From the NCBI GenBank assembly GCA_963556145.1, contig OY744464.1:5952001-6016000 (forward strand): 64,000 nt of DNA, written 5' to 3'. This stretch comes from Hygrocybe punicea. Taxonomy: Eukaryota; Basidiomycota; Agaricomycetes; Agaricales; Hygrophoraceae. The position numbers and the translations under genes are program-made. Of this stretch, positions 33,901 to 44,802 are shown piece by piece (within the stretch, counting starts at the first letter, position 1; every line of letters starts with the position of its first letter). A model generated the notes under the pieces. That model was not told where the DNA came from and searched no databases. It saw only the letters and a program-made list of their open reading frames with translations.

Positions 33901-36900
33901 CTCTGGATCAGAGAGACGACTGATGATTGTTGGGGGTGAGGGTTGGGAGGAGGAAAGACATGAGCAAAGAGCATATAGGACATTAATGGCCTCCAGCGGT
34001 ACGACGTTACCCATATCCCGCCCTTTTACATAGGTCGCCAGAATATCCACTGGATCAATCTTCGAACGATTTGAGTCAAGTGAATTAGTACCACCGGTGA
34101 CTTGTGCGCAGAGAGCTTGTTCCAGAAGGCATGGCTTAGAAGATACTGCAGATGTTTGCTTGCGGGTAAGCACTAAACGGGTCAAACGAAGGAGAGATTC
34201 CAGTAAGAAGATCAGACGCCTAGCGTCCCCGTATCGCCTCCAGGAATACAACATTCCGAGAACCGATCCACCGGCAGCAATAGACGATACGAGGGGGTTA
34301 ATGGTGGAAGAAGTCGCCTTGTAGAGTAAAAGGTCAGCCACGGTTCGACTCAGAGATGAAAACGGCCTCTCGTTCGTTGAAGATGGGGTTTGCATCAAAA
34401 TATCTGCATATAATGACGATACCCTCCTCCCGATCTCAAACTTGTCCCCAAGCTGAGCATACTTCCAACCAAGGTGCTCCACCCATATTTCCGAGTGCAC
34501 AAAACGCATTGCGCGCAACAGCACCTCTTCTTTCACCTGCTGCAATTTGGTATTATCCGGCAAAACAGCCAGGACAGATGAGGAAGCCTCCTGGAAAAGT
34601 TGTTGCACGAGGTGCAACACCGCGAGTGTCGTGGTATAGTGGCCCGAAACTCGCTCCGCAGAGAGGGCACCGAAGGCGCATCCAACATTGCGACTGGATC
34701 CAAAAAGAGCAGACGTTGAACGAATGTAGAGCCACACCCGATTGGAATACCGAGGCAATGCAAGCAGAGCAGAGAGGACGCTCATTGCTGATGTGATGAG
34801 CTGTGTTGGGTGGGGATTATTTTCATGACCATTTGTCCGCGAAAGGGCTTCCTCCAAAATCATGGTGGTCAACTGCACCAAATCTGGCGGTTGAGCGTCG
34901 GTCATTGTGTGAGCAACGACGGGATCGCCGGTTTCCAGAGACTCTAAGAGTTCATCTGCTAGCATGGCATTGTCCTGCATCACGCTGCGAAGCAGATCAA
35001 GTGCGTTTGTGACAATCTCATCGTCGCACCCACTCATCTCCACACCGATATTTTCGAGACGAAGTGAGATAGGCTGTGATCCTCCCCGCCGACCAAATGA
35101 TACCTCCTGGTATGCACCATGTGTTCCGGGATGCGTACGATTAACATAGTCCGTCAGCACCTCCAAAATCACCTTCCAGCCCGAGTGTTGATGCTGCCAG
35201 CACACGACGATAAAGTCGCCTCCGTCCCCGGTTAGCAAACGCCCTGTTGAACGGGCCGGAAGAGTTGTCCCGCCAGGCAATTTAGTTGACTTTAAGGTTA
35301 CGTAAGTCAAACCGGCAGATGACATGGGGGAGCCATATCGCTCTTGCACCTTCTCATACAGGGCATGAGCACCAGTACAAGCATTGGTGGGGATGACCTG
35401 TGAATATGTTGACAACTTGTCTAGATAATAGAAAACATGTCGGTTGCACAGATCATGGTCTGGGTCCAGTTCCTCGCCCTCGTGTGAGTAGTCGGTCGTA
35501 GACAACGTATCGGTGCTAAGGAAACCGGCCGCTGTCATAGCACGAAGTAATGTGATGAGAGGCTTGAAATGGATTGGAAATCGAGATCGAGCGACATCAA
35601 AGATGGCACGGCGGGCGATACCTTGATTCCAGTCGGACTGCCAGAACTGTTTGCAGATCCCTGCTATCGACTGGCTCTCACTCCTCCCAAACAAGGCGAT
35701 CCATACCTCAACGAGCGAGTCAAAGTCTGGGATCAGTTCGACCGGAATAAGCTCCACGACAGCAATAACCAAGCCTAATAACAGTTGGAATCAATAACAA
35801 AACACAAGCATAGGATGATAACCCAACCTTTCAGAACCGATCGAAAGGCGACAGCATTGGGATCGGTCACAGTTGACCCTGTCTTCCATGCCACCGCAGT
35901 CACGAACAACGGAGAATTCGTCAATAACATTAGAATGATCTTGAAGAATCCGACATCCGGCTCCAAGCACATTCTGGACATTAGGATATGCATAGGTTCT
36001 CGATCCTTTGAGTACGCATTAGAGTTTGGAGACAAAGAATCGAAGAATGATCGGTAAGAGTCCGGGATTTCTTTGAGGTCTGCAGCCGCCAGCGTCAAAC
36101 GGGACAACACAAACGCCCAAGCCAAGTAGGTGCAAGCGTACTGGCCGTTGCCATGAGATATTACTAACTCGTGGATCCGTTTCAGAGAACCGGGGGATGC
36201 AAAATAAATGCCTGGATCGACTGGATTGGCAGATATCTCCACGCCACCAGGCTCTGCAACTTGCTCTAGCTCAAGAACCTCCACAGTGATGAGTATCCAG
36301 AGGGCGGCACAATCCTGCTGCAACTGCATACCCTCGTCATCCAGCAGAAGCGTAGAATTTTGTTGGCTAGACCCCAAATTGGTGTCGTATGCCACTTCGA
36401 ATATCGTGCAAACGAGGGGGCCATCGCATGAAACGTATCCCCACATGGTCCAGAAGAGAACTTCCAGCAGGACAAGCTGCTCTTTATTATTCTGTTTGGC
36501 CCATCGAGACGCTTTTCTTGTATCGTCATTCACATTTTCTGGAAGCTTGTCTTGAGTTTTCCGAACATATTCCGCGACGAGCGATTCTGCGAACATGCGG
36601 CCGTCTGGAAGCAGTTTAGGCAGCATATTCACAGCAACATCATGTACAGGATCCGAAGCGTTTTCTGCTGCACGAAACAACGGGATGAGCACACGCATAA
36701 TGGACAGACGCTCTGAAAAGTGAAAAGGTGTTATGGCCTCCAAGAGTTCATCCACCAGAGGCGTTGAGGCATCTGAGCCAGCATGAGACGGTAATCCCTC
36801 GTTGTAAAGAAACGAACGCAGGAGGATCAAGGCTTGCACTTGATCGATCTGAAATCTATCGCTGATGGCGAAAATAAAATCTTTATCGGCTGGGTCGACC

Positions 36901-37186
36901 TGGATGACGATGCCATCAGGTAAAGTGACTGAACCACCATCAATTTTTTTGCGCGACGCGTCGGAGGGTTTTCCAAAAGGCCCAGATACGTTTCTGAGTT
37001 GGTCTACTCGTGGAAGCAGAAGTTGCGAGACCTGTTCAGATGTTGCACACTCTAGATTTCCAGATAGGGTTGAATGCAGCTGTTGGTATGTGCTAAAGGC
37101 CAAAAAACCGAGTCTTAGCGGGTTTGAACAGCAGAAAGGTGACAAAACGCTCACACATCGATGAGGTTTGACCGTTTGGAAGACAT
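30902..37186 (-). CDS. NUP188: Nucleoporin of the Nup188 (Nup192/Nup205-like) family
   Basis: Four exons give 2039 aa in one frame: 37155-37186, 35828-37092, 31480-35774 and 30902-31429. The first exon encodes only MSSKRSNLID plus two bases, and splices to TYQQLHSTLSG, matching the start of basidiomycete Nup188 proteins. The protein is almost entirely helical, as expected for the large inner-ring scaffold nucleoporins of the nuclear pore. Conserved stretches include FPIHFKPLITLLRAMTAAG, LPARSTGRLLTGDGGDF and VVCWQHQHSGWKVILEVL. It is longer than yeast Nup188 (about 1650 aa) but within the range of large fungal scaffold nucleoporins. Nup192/205 is the alternative. It is convergent with the aminopeptidase and downstream of TAF4 on the same strand (192 bp). 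Confidence 0.75.
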
Positions 37187-37378
37187 GTTGATGGGTGGAC
37201 GCCGACTTCCCGTCGATTTGGCGCCGCAACAAAGTTGGACTTCGACTACCGTGACTAACTTATTTTTGCCTGATCCTCCCAATGTTTGCTGCCAACAAGT
37301 CTTACGCCAATGATCAACAAATTATTAACTTCTTGCACCCCTGGCCAACTCCCGTAACATGCCACCTGCGAACATCTG

Positions 37379-38669
37379 TTAGATCCAACCTCTAGCAGCA
37401 CCTCGTCCACCACCATGCCCTCTCTCCTTCTCGACAACAAAAATTGCATCTCGAAATGTAATTGAAGTGCGCGTATCCTCCTCGGCTGATGGATGCGCTG
37501 ATGCAGTCTTCTTCGTTGATACGTAAGGCCGTGCCCAGGAACCACCCCCACTGGAACCAGACGCAGGCGCGGTAGTAGTAGCCGGACTGTTTACATTCGT
37601 CGGGCCAGCAGTGGTTGTCGTTGCGGCAGGCTTTGCCCTTGTTGTTGTCGCAGCCGTAGCGTTTGCGGCATTCATCCATGCGTATTTTCCCCCAAGCCCA
37701 GCAGCCTGAGTGGCAACAGCGTTGGACATTTTTTTCCTCACATCCTCCGACATGTTCCTAGCCGTCACGCCAGGACCTTCTTTCTTCCGCTTCTTCTTCG
37801 ACCCTCCGCCATCCCCGTCATCGAACCCCCCATCCATCCCTATGGAATTACCCCCGCCGGTTGCTTGTGCGGCAAGCCCAGCTGCGTGTGAGGCTGCCAA
37901 TTCGTCACGTTCTTTGCGTTCCCTCCTAGCTCTGGTTTCCTCCTCCCTTTCCACTTTCTCCAACGCAGCTAGTTGCTTCGCGACATCACTACGGACAAGA
38001 AGGCCCCACATTGGAGTCCCGTCTTCATACAAGGAGACTGGACGGTCGAATTGGGTGTCCATGCGATGGTGAGATGCGGCTATCATCTCGGTAACGAGCT
38101 CTTGCAGTCGGGCGCGTAATGCTAGCGCCAAATAATTTACAGAGTCCTCAGGTATTTTTGTGATCTTATGCTGCAACCCAATAGTGCGCATGGTTCCGCC
38201 AAGGAAACGAGTGTCGAATGATGGGTTGGCGGGTTGCTTACGGGTGCGATCTTCGGACGGTCGAAATGACTGATGTTGTTCATACGATCGTTGAAGAGTT
38301 TCTTCCTCAGCCTACCACGTTAGTACGTGAATGGAACAGCCAAGTAAAGAAGACAAAAATACTTACCCTGAGATCAACACCAGCGCTGCCAAGAGCGTCA
38401 TTTAATGTAGCAATATCCGCCGTGTCAACACCACTATTTGGTTGCATGTTGCTTTGTCGTGGGACAGGAGCCTGAGGTTGACTGTATGGGTAATGCGTCG
38501 GATAAGCTTGGGGATAATGCGTTGGATAAGCTTTGGGGGTAATGCGTAGAATTAAATAAAGAGAAGGCTGCTTTGATGGAGAACGCGTACGAGTGGTGCC
38601 CCATTGTGTGGTAGAATACGGTACCACTGGACTCTGAACAGACGGCTGAGTATCACCTTCCGTCTTCAT
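37379..38669 (-). CDS. TAF4: TFIID subunit 4 (TAF4)
   Basis: Two exons (38367-38669 and 37379-38311) give 411 aa. TAF4 pairs with TAF12 in a histone-fold heterodimer of the general transcription factor TFIID. The TAF4 signature region starts at the end of exon 1 (LNDALGSAGVDLR) and continues AEEETLQRS, RKQPANPSFDTRFLGG, KIPEDSVNYLALALRARLQE and LVTEMIAASHHR. A charged stretch with a KKKRKK nuclear signal and a Gly/Ala/Thr-rich linker leads to ITFRDAIFVVEKERGHGGGR, the conserved C-terminus. The N-terminus is short and contains a repeated YPTHYPQAYPTHYP. The first ATG in frame is at 38669; an upstream GTG was not used. Confidence 0.9.
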
Positions 38670-38914
38670 GTTGACCTCGACCTCGAGCACAGCAGGTCGA
38701 GGTGAGTTATATGATTCTGGCCGAATAGCCTGAGTGAGTGCAACTCACGTGTTCACATGTTCACAGCAGGCGACTTTCAGTGATTACAACTTTTATCTAG
38801 TGTCCAACTGTAGGATGTAGACTTAGAATACATTGTATTGAATCTCACAAAATACTGTCGAACGAAGCGAAGGATAGGCACATGTACCATAAGGGCAATT
38901 CGAATGATAAAATG

Positions 38915-40534
38915 TCAGTTTAAAGAAATCTCCACTGTGGGACCCACGTCCTCTTCCCCCTCCTCAATTGGACGAGTCCCTGCGTTTTCCTTGCCAACGG
39001 GAGGCGGCGGCGGGACCTCGACGCTCGAAGGTGTGATGATATTTGGTTTTCGGGTATCAGATCCAATAACGAGGGACTCTGGCGCCAGTGGTGGAGGGGG
39101 AGCCGCCTTTTTGGCTGGCATGTCTGAACTTATAATAGATCCCTGCGAAGGGAATCTGAAGTCCTTGTTCATTACCCCGTTCCTACCCGTCCTTTTTGCT
39201 TCATGGCTTGTCCGTTCCAGTTGAACCTCTTCAGCATCGTCTTCGACATTCTCCTCAGGTGTAGGTTCGAAATGTGACGAACGATGTTGGTTTTCTGGAC
39301 TTGTGAGGGGCTGGTTGACAAAGGCAGACGTAGCGGGTGGCGTAATCGATTTGGTGCGCGACGGGGGAGGCATTGAAGCCCGGTTAGCGACGGCAGCAGA
39401 TGATAGAGAGTGTGAGGGTGGTTGAGACATTGACTTCGGCCGCGTGAAGGTAGGGGAATCAGTGGGCGTCGTTCCGAGATAATAAGAGCCAATTGGCATC
39501 ATTCTACAAGGGTCCACGACAATTAATTTAGTAAGATAGAGCGAAAGAGAGTTAACACGCCTCTTCTCAGAATGACACGCTAGAATCCAGTGAGGCTGAA
39601 CAACCGGGATACTTAGTTGCAACGCTCTTTGATATTCCACTCCAGGCGCACCACTCGCACTACCAGAAGGCTGAGCCCCACTAGGAGTAGCAGCCGGGGT
39701 CGTGCACACAAAGTGAGTGGTATCAATTTGAATCTTGTCACTCCATTTCGCCCTCATCTCTCTCAGCGCCATCTTGGCATTTTCAAGTAACAGTATGTCT
39801 TGCACATTTCCGAAGCAAACGCAGATCCCTGATGTATCGGTCATGGTGTGCGTGCGGACCCGAATGATGTTGGAGGAAAATGTACCGGCTGTTGTGCGGA
39901 GGATGAGTTGGAAAGAGAAATCGGTGTTGATGTCGAGCCCAGATAGTTTCGTAGAGGTATTGGTCAGAGGGGAGGGAATGGCAGCGAGCCGCTGACCATT
40001 CCTATAAATGTCAAGGGAACGGAGCTTTGCTGTGGCGAGTTGGATGGGCGGCCACTCCAGCGTGACTGAAGTCTGGGTGACATTTCGTAGCTATGTAGGA
40101 TGACACAAATTGGGTGCTCAACTCTGGCCAGTAAAGGCGGAAGGAATAAACATACTTCAAGCTTTGGATATTCGGGTGATTTTCGCCCAAACTCCTCGAG
40201 AATTTCACTCTGTAGTGTCCAGAACTCACTATCGCGACGCTTCTCCTCTGCCACGTTCTGGTGGACAGCAATGTTGACTATTGATCCAGTCGTCGCCCCA
40301 GGGGGAAGAAGCACAGAAGGAAATTCAATCAAGTGTGCTCGTTCTCCCAACAGGATCTATATTAGACGGCGATGTCAAGATTACTAGTATCGAGTTTGGT
40401 TTGCACCCACAGCCATTCCAGCGTCTGTACATTGTAGAAGTGGTCAACACATTTAATGAAATTGATAGTGAAAAAATTCCACGCAAACCTAGCTTTCCAA
40501 CCGTAAATGTGAAACTTTCCGAAGACTTATCCAT
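38915..40534 (-). CDS. CHS5: Exomer scaffold protein CHS5
   Basis: Five exons give 459 aa: 40489-40534, 40411-40424, 40156-40356, 39561-40090 and 38915-39503. Chs5 is the core of exomer, which exports chitin synthase and other cargo from the trans-Golgi. The dimerisation helix region (FTVGKLDAGMAILL) and EEKRRDSEFWTLQSEILEEF come first. An FN3 domain follows (LRNVTQTSVTLEWPPI ... NIIRVRTHT), then a BRCT domain (GICVCFGNVQ ... TTHFVCTTPA ... VVQPHWILACH). The tail is long, proline-rich and acidic. Exon 2 is only 14 nt. The last intron (39504-39560) uses a GC donor (AG|GCGTGT); retaining it keeps the frame open. The gene is divergent from SSN3. Confidence 0.9.
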
Positions 40535-40655
40535 GGCGTTGGGTAACTCAGTTGGCTGCCAGGCGGCGAGATCTTGTGGTTGCGAATGTACATTCCCACG
40601 AAGGACTCAAAAAGCATATCCGGTAATTGCCGTCTGCAGCTGTGGCAGAGTCCGT
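40535..40655. promoter_or_regulatory. 121-bp divergent promoter between CHS5 and SSN3
   Basis: The two start codons are only 121 bp apart on opposite strands, so all proximal promoter elements must lie here or within the genes. No TATA box is obvious. Confidence 0.6.
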
Positions 40656-42252
40656 ATGGACGAATGGCCAAATAATGCGCTCCTCAACGACCCCATGCGT
40701 ATTTACCGTGCAAAACGAGAGGCAGCCCGCCGTACCGTGTCATCCAAATACACAATTCTGGGGTTCATCTCTTCCGGAACCTATGGTCGTGTATACAAGG
40801 CTCAGAGTATCGAGGACGATGGGAGACTACATGCCATCAAAAAATTCAAACCTGACAAGGAGGGAGACGTTGTGACTTACACTGGCATTAGTCAGAGCGC
40901 CATCAGAGAGATTGCAGTGAGTGACCGGCCTTCTCAACAACATGCATTTGCGCAATGATTTGGTCTTCAGTTGAATCGCGAAATTTCTCACGAAAATGTG
41001 GTTGCGCTGAAGGAAGTCATACTGGAAGATAAATCGATCTACATGGTTTTTGAATATGCCGAACATGACTTTCTTGTACGCCGCAAACCTCTGCCCGTTA
41101 TGGTCAAGTTTTTATATGACCACGCAGCAAGTCATTCATCACCACTCCCAGACATTACGGTCCCCGATACCTATGGCTGTTCTTAAATCTCTCATTTATC
41201 AGCTCCTCAACGGTCTTATCTACCTCCATTCATGTCATATTCTCCATCGTGACCTCAAACCCGCCAACATCCTGATCACATCAGGGGGTGTTATCAAGAT
41301 AGGCGACCTTGGCCTCGCGCGTCTCATCTATCAACCCCTTCAGCCCCTGTTTGTGGGTGATAAGGTCGTGGTTACAATATGGTACCGCGCACCTGAACTT
41401 CTCATGGGCGCCAAGCACTACAATAAAGCAATTGACTGTTGGGCAGTGGGATGTGTCATGGCGGAGTTGGCCAGTCTGAGACCCATTTTTAAAGGCGAGG
41501 AAGCGAAGTTGGACTCTAAAAAAAATGTACCTTTTCAAAGGGACCAACTATTGAAAATATTCGAAGTGTTGGGAACTCCTGAAGGTCAATATCCATTCAA
41601 CACCACTACCTTAGTCTTACTCACACTTCATGTCGGAAGAGAAAGAATGGCCTGGTGTCACAGATATGCCAGAATACCAGAATATGAAACGACTTGATCC
41701 GTGAGCTCCATATTAGCCGCCTTTCTCACTTATAAAAACTCACCAAGATGACCAGTTTTTCCAATCGTTTGTCTGATTGGTGCCAATCTCGCCTCCGTTC
41801 TCCGTCTGGCTATGAACTTCTTCGCAGGCTCTTTGCCTATAACCCTGACAGCAGGCTCACCGCCCGAGAAGCGCTGCAGCATAAGTGGTTTCATGAGGAA
41901 CCAAAACCCACTCAGAAGTACGCATTTCAAACAGTATCATCGACTGACAACATCTCAGGATTGTGTGCTTAAGTATCCTTTGCACTACAGCGCCTTCCAT
42001 ACCATTCCCTCAAATCAGTTTCCGCCACACCGTCGAATTACACATGACGATGCGCCGTCTATGATGGCTGTCCCTGCAAACACGTCGCAGCAGCCCCAAG
42101 CCCAAGCCCAAGCGGCTCCCTTCCAGCAATCGCAGTCGAAACCAGGGAGTGCTGCAAGCTTCGCCAGTCTCAGCGGTGGGCATTATGCAGGGCAAGGAGC
42201 TAGTGTGGGTGGGGCCCACGGTTCTAGCAGGACGAAGGCCCGAATAGGTTAA
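40656..42252 (+). CDS. SSN3: Mediator cyclin-dependent kinase CDK8 / Ssn3
   Basis: Six exons give 435 aa: 40656-40916, 40971-41075, 41128-41584, 41640-41700, 41756-41917 and 41991-42252. The kinase of the Mediator CDK8 module regulates RNA polymerase II transcription with cyclin C. The protein starts [20 protein letters not shown], the conserved fungal N-terminus. Kinase motifs are complete: [12 protein letters not shown] (Gly loop), HAIKKFK (Lys), SAIREI (alpha C; usual SMART/STSIRE variant), [10 protein letters not shown] (catalytic loop), DLGLAR (CDK8-specific DLG variant of DFG) and [12 protein letters not shown]. Insert [31 protein letters not shown] is family-typical. The tail ([18 protein letters not shown]) is Gln/Ala-rich. 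The start is chosen by homology. It is divergent from CHS5 and convergent with NUP42. Confidence 0.93.
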
Positions 42253-42788
42253 ATTCTGTGCATCCCATGTGCATTCCCATTTGACGGACAACTGGGTCCT
42301 TCAACGAATGCTTTCACGCTAGTGTTTTCACGCAACTGCCCGGACTTACACTCAACACCCTGGACGGACATATTTATCCATCAATGACCAATGGGGGCGG
42401 CCGTGGAAACGGTGTGATGTATCAATTGGGAGATGAGATAGCAGGCGGAACAATAGATCAACATGAGCTCAGGTTACTAATACCAGATGCAGATGTTTTT
42501 CGTTCAAGTCATTTAACAAGTCCAGCAGGTAGAGCAATACGGCGTAGAGTGCAAGTGACACGTACCGCTAACACAAGGCCCTACTGTGAATGACATAAAT
42601 GAACGCAAATAGGATGTGACATATCCCTTTTCGCAAGGAAAGGGAAAGGAAACCGCGCCATCCTTCCTTAGCGGTGCCAGGGAGATCTCAACGCGCCTGT
42701 GCTCAATCTCAACAGAAATGTCATAATTTAGAGGAACAATACGAACTGCAACCGCCAAAGCCAAAAGAAGGAAGGACATTAACAGATA
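42253..42788. other. Convergent 3' region between SSN3 and NUP42, no supported gene
   Basis: The 536 bp should hold both polyadenylation regions. An 88-codon minus-strand frame (42513-42779) begins with a hydrophobic stretch, but lies just downstream of the NUP42 stop and has no recognisable domain. Confidence 0.5.
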
Positions 42789-44562
42789 TCATCGCAGTTC
42801 TCTGGGAGGTATCCATTCCGGAACATTTCCCCAAATAAATTTCTTATTCTCGAATGCCTCCCTCGCGGATTTGGGCATCAACTCCAGATAGTTATCAGGT
42901 AAGAGGGAGTCATATTTATCGAGTCCGGGTCGATATGTGGACGTCTTTGCCGAAAATTCAGGGGGTTTGGCCTGCGGTTTGGATGATAAAGGTGGAACGG
43001 AAGAGAAAACAGACGTGGACTGTTGAGAGGGAACGCCGAATACAGAAGAATTCCGAGGTGGTTCCTGTTGACCAAAAACTGACGAGGACTGTTGGTTCTG
43101 TGGTTGGGAGGAAAACGTGGAAGTCGTTTGATCGGTACTAGAGAAGACGCTGGTTGAAGCAGTGCCTTTAGGATCAAACACCGACCCTGCTGGTTTCAGA
43201 GTAAATGGAGAACCGCCGAAAGCAGAGCTGGTGCTAGCTGGTTGCGTGAATGCGGAGGTAGTCGAACCCTGAGTAGACGCTGGTGTACCAAAGACAGATA
43301 CAGCAGTTGATGTATTCGTGAATGAAGGTTGTCCAAACACGGATCCAGCGGCTGGCGCAAGAGCATTACTCGTAGAGTTCAAGCCAAATGTAGCTGGTTG
43401 TCCAGCAAACGCCGAGAAACCCCCTCCAGTTCCAGTTCCACTCCCCGATGGCGCGCCTGTATTACCTATCGGGACAGCAGCGCCAAAGGCAGACTGTCCA
43501 GGTGTGGAGACTCCGAAAGCCCCACTAGCTCCAGTGCTGAACGCCCCAGTTGCCGGCTTGATGAAGGACGATTGTGGCTGCGAAACTTGACCAAAGGAAG
43601 AAGATTGCTGAGGCTGGCCAAATACGGACGTAGATTGTCCAAAGGGGGACGCCGCTGCTGGGTTCGCGTTTTGGCCAAAGGTTGGTTGACCAAAGACAGA
43701 TTTTCCGAATGTCGATATGGGAGTAGTGGTGGAACCGAAAACCGAGGAGGTACCAGTGGGGGCCTGGAAAGCTGGAGTGGAGCCTGCTCCAAACGTAGAG
43801 GTAGCGCCAAAAGTTGACGGTTGACCGAAGGCTGTTGCCGTACCTCCAAAACCTCCTGTTGGACCGGAATTACTTTCCCCGAATATAGAGGACCTAGGGG
43901 CTTCCAAGGTTGTAGGAGCGCTCTGCTTAACGGCTTGTTGATACGCCTGTGTTATATTGTTGCGAGCATTCGTGAATTCTTGTTCAGTGGCAGCAATCTT
44001 ATCAGATTCATATTTGAACTGTAGGATGGCAGAGCATACATCAGAAGACAATAGATATAAAATCGCATTTGTCTAACATAATCATTCATTGCACCAGTTT
44101 GGAGGGCCATGACTGCTTTTACGCGCAATTCCTCGGGTGATTCGTCAAGGTTCGAAATCAGTGTAGGCTCATACTTGGCTGGTCCGTATGATGAGAGCGG
44201 CCACGTTGGTTTATCAGCGTTGGCAGTAAAGTCCTTTGTCATCGATTCGACGCTATAGGATGAGGTTTGGGTTGGCTTGACGGGAAACCATAGCAAACAC
44301 TAACCTGAACATCGCCTTCGAGTTGTTGGATATCCAAGCCTGGTCTTGGATTGATGAACAAAATTTCAGTGTTCATTCAACGGCGAGAAAACCTCTTCAC
44401 GAAGACATACTGCCAAAACCACCCTGTCTTTGGGAGTCGCTCGGATGTTGATTCCTGCAAGCATTACCAAATTTGCATTGACCGCGCAGGAAGAACTGGC
44501 ATACTGTCTGGTGAGAGAGTTAATGCACGTCAAGAGATAATGCTGCTCTGGACGCTTACCAT
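42789..44562 (-). CDS. NUP42: CCCH zinc-finger FG nucleoporin (Nup42 / Amo1 type)
   Basis: Five exons give 506 aa: 44560-44562, 44411-44507, 44305-44339, 44078-44233 and 42789-44018. The first coding exon is just the ATG. Exon 2 encodes a CCCH finger (VCQFFLRGQCKFGNACRNQH; C-x7-C-x5-C-x3-H). Next comes TWPLSSYGPAKYEPTL and a helical segment, then about 300 residues of FG repeats (VFGQPTFGQ, SAFGGS, SVFG and similar). The C-terminus KKFIWGNVPEWIPPRELR is the conserved Nup42/CG1 end. Nup42 sits on the cytoplasmic side of the nuclear pore and helps mRNA export with Gle1/Dbp5. The 3' splice site before DFTANADKP was chosen for frame and consensus; a nearby alternative exists. Confidence 0.88.
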
Positions 44563-44802
44563 GGTAACAGCACTAGTAGTTGGTATGCGAGAGCAACTTG
44601 AACTCGGACGTGTATGCTACTGTATTTATGTATAAAAGGTCCGGTGGCCACCGGTTTACTGCCGTTTACTCATCACATGAGCATGTTCTCACGCTTCCGT
44701 CTTTGGCCTGGTTACCTTGCGACTTTGGCTGCATGTATTGAGGGAACCAGTTTCAATATGGCTAGTATATTACAAAATAGTAAGTAGAATTAAGCATATT
44801 TA
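44563..44802. other. Spacer between NUP42 and the Crypton
   Basis: It contains a TATA-like TATGTATAAAAGG near 44628-44638 pointing to the right, with no matching gene, and a GGTGGCCACC palindrome just after it. The left end of the Crypton probably lies here but was not located. Confidence 0.4.

Noticed and set aside
42513..42779. 88-codon frame with hydrophobic N-terminus
   Set aside because: It lies just downstream of the NUP42 stop in a convergent 3' region. The rest of the frame is not like a secreted protein and there is no supporting context.
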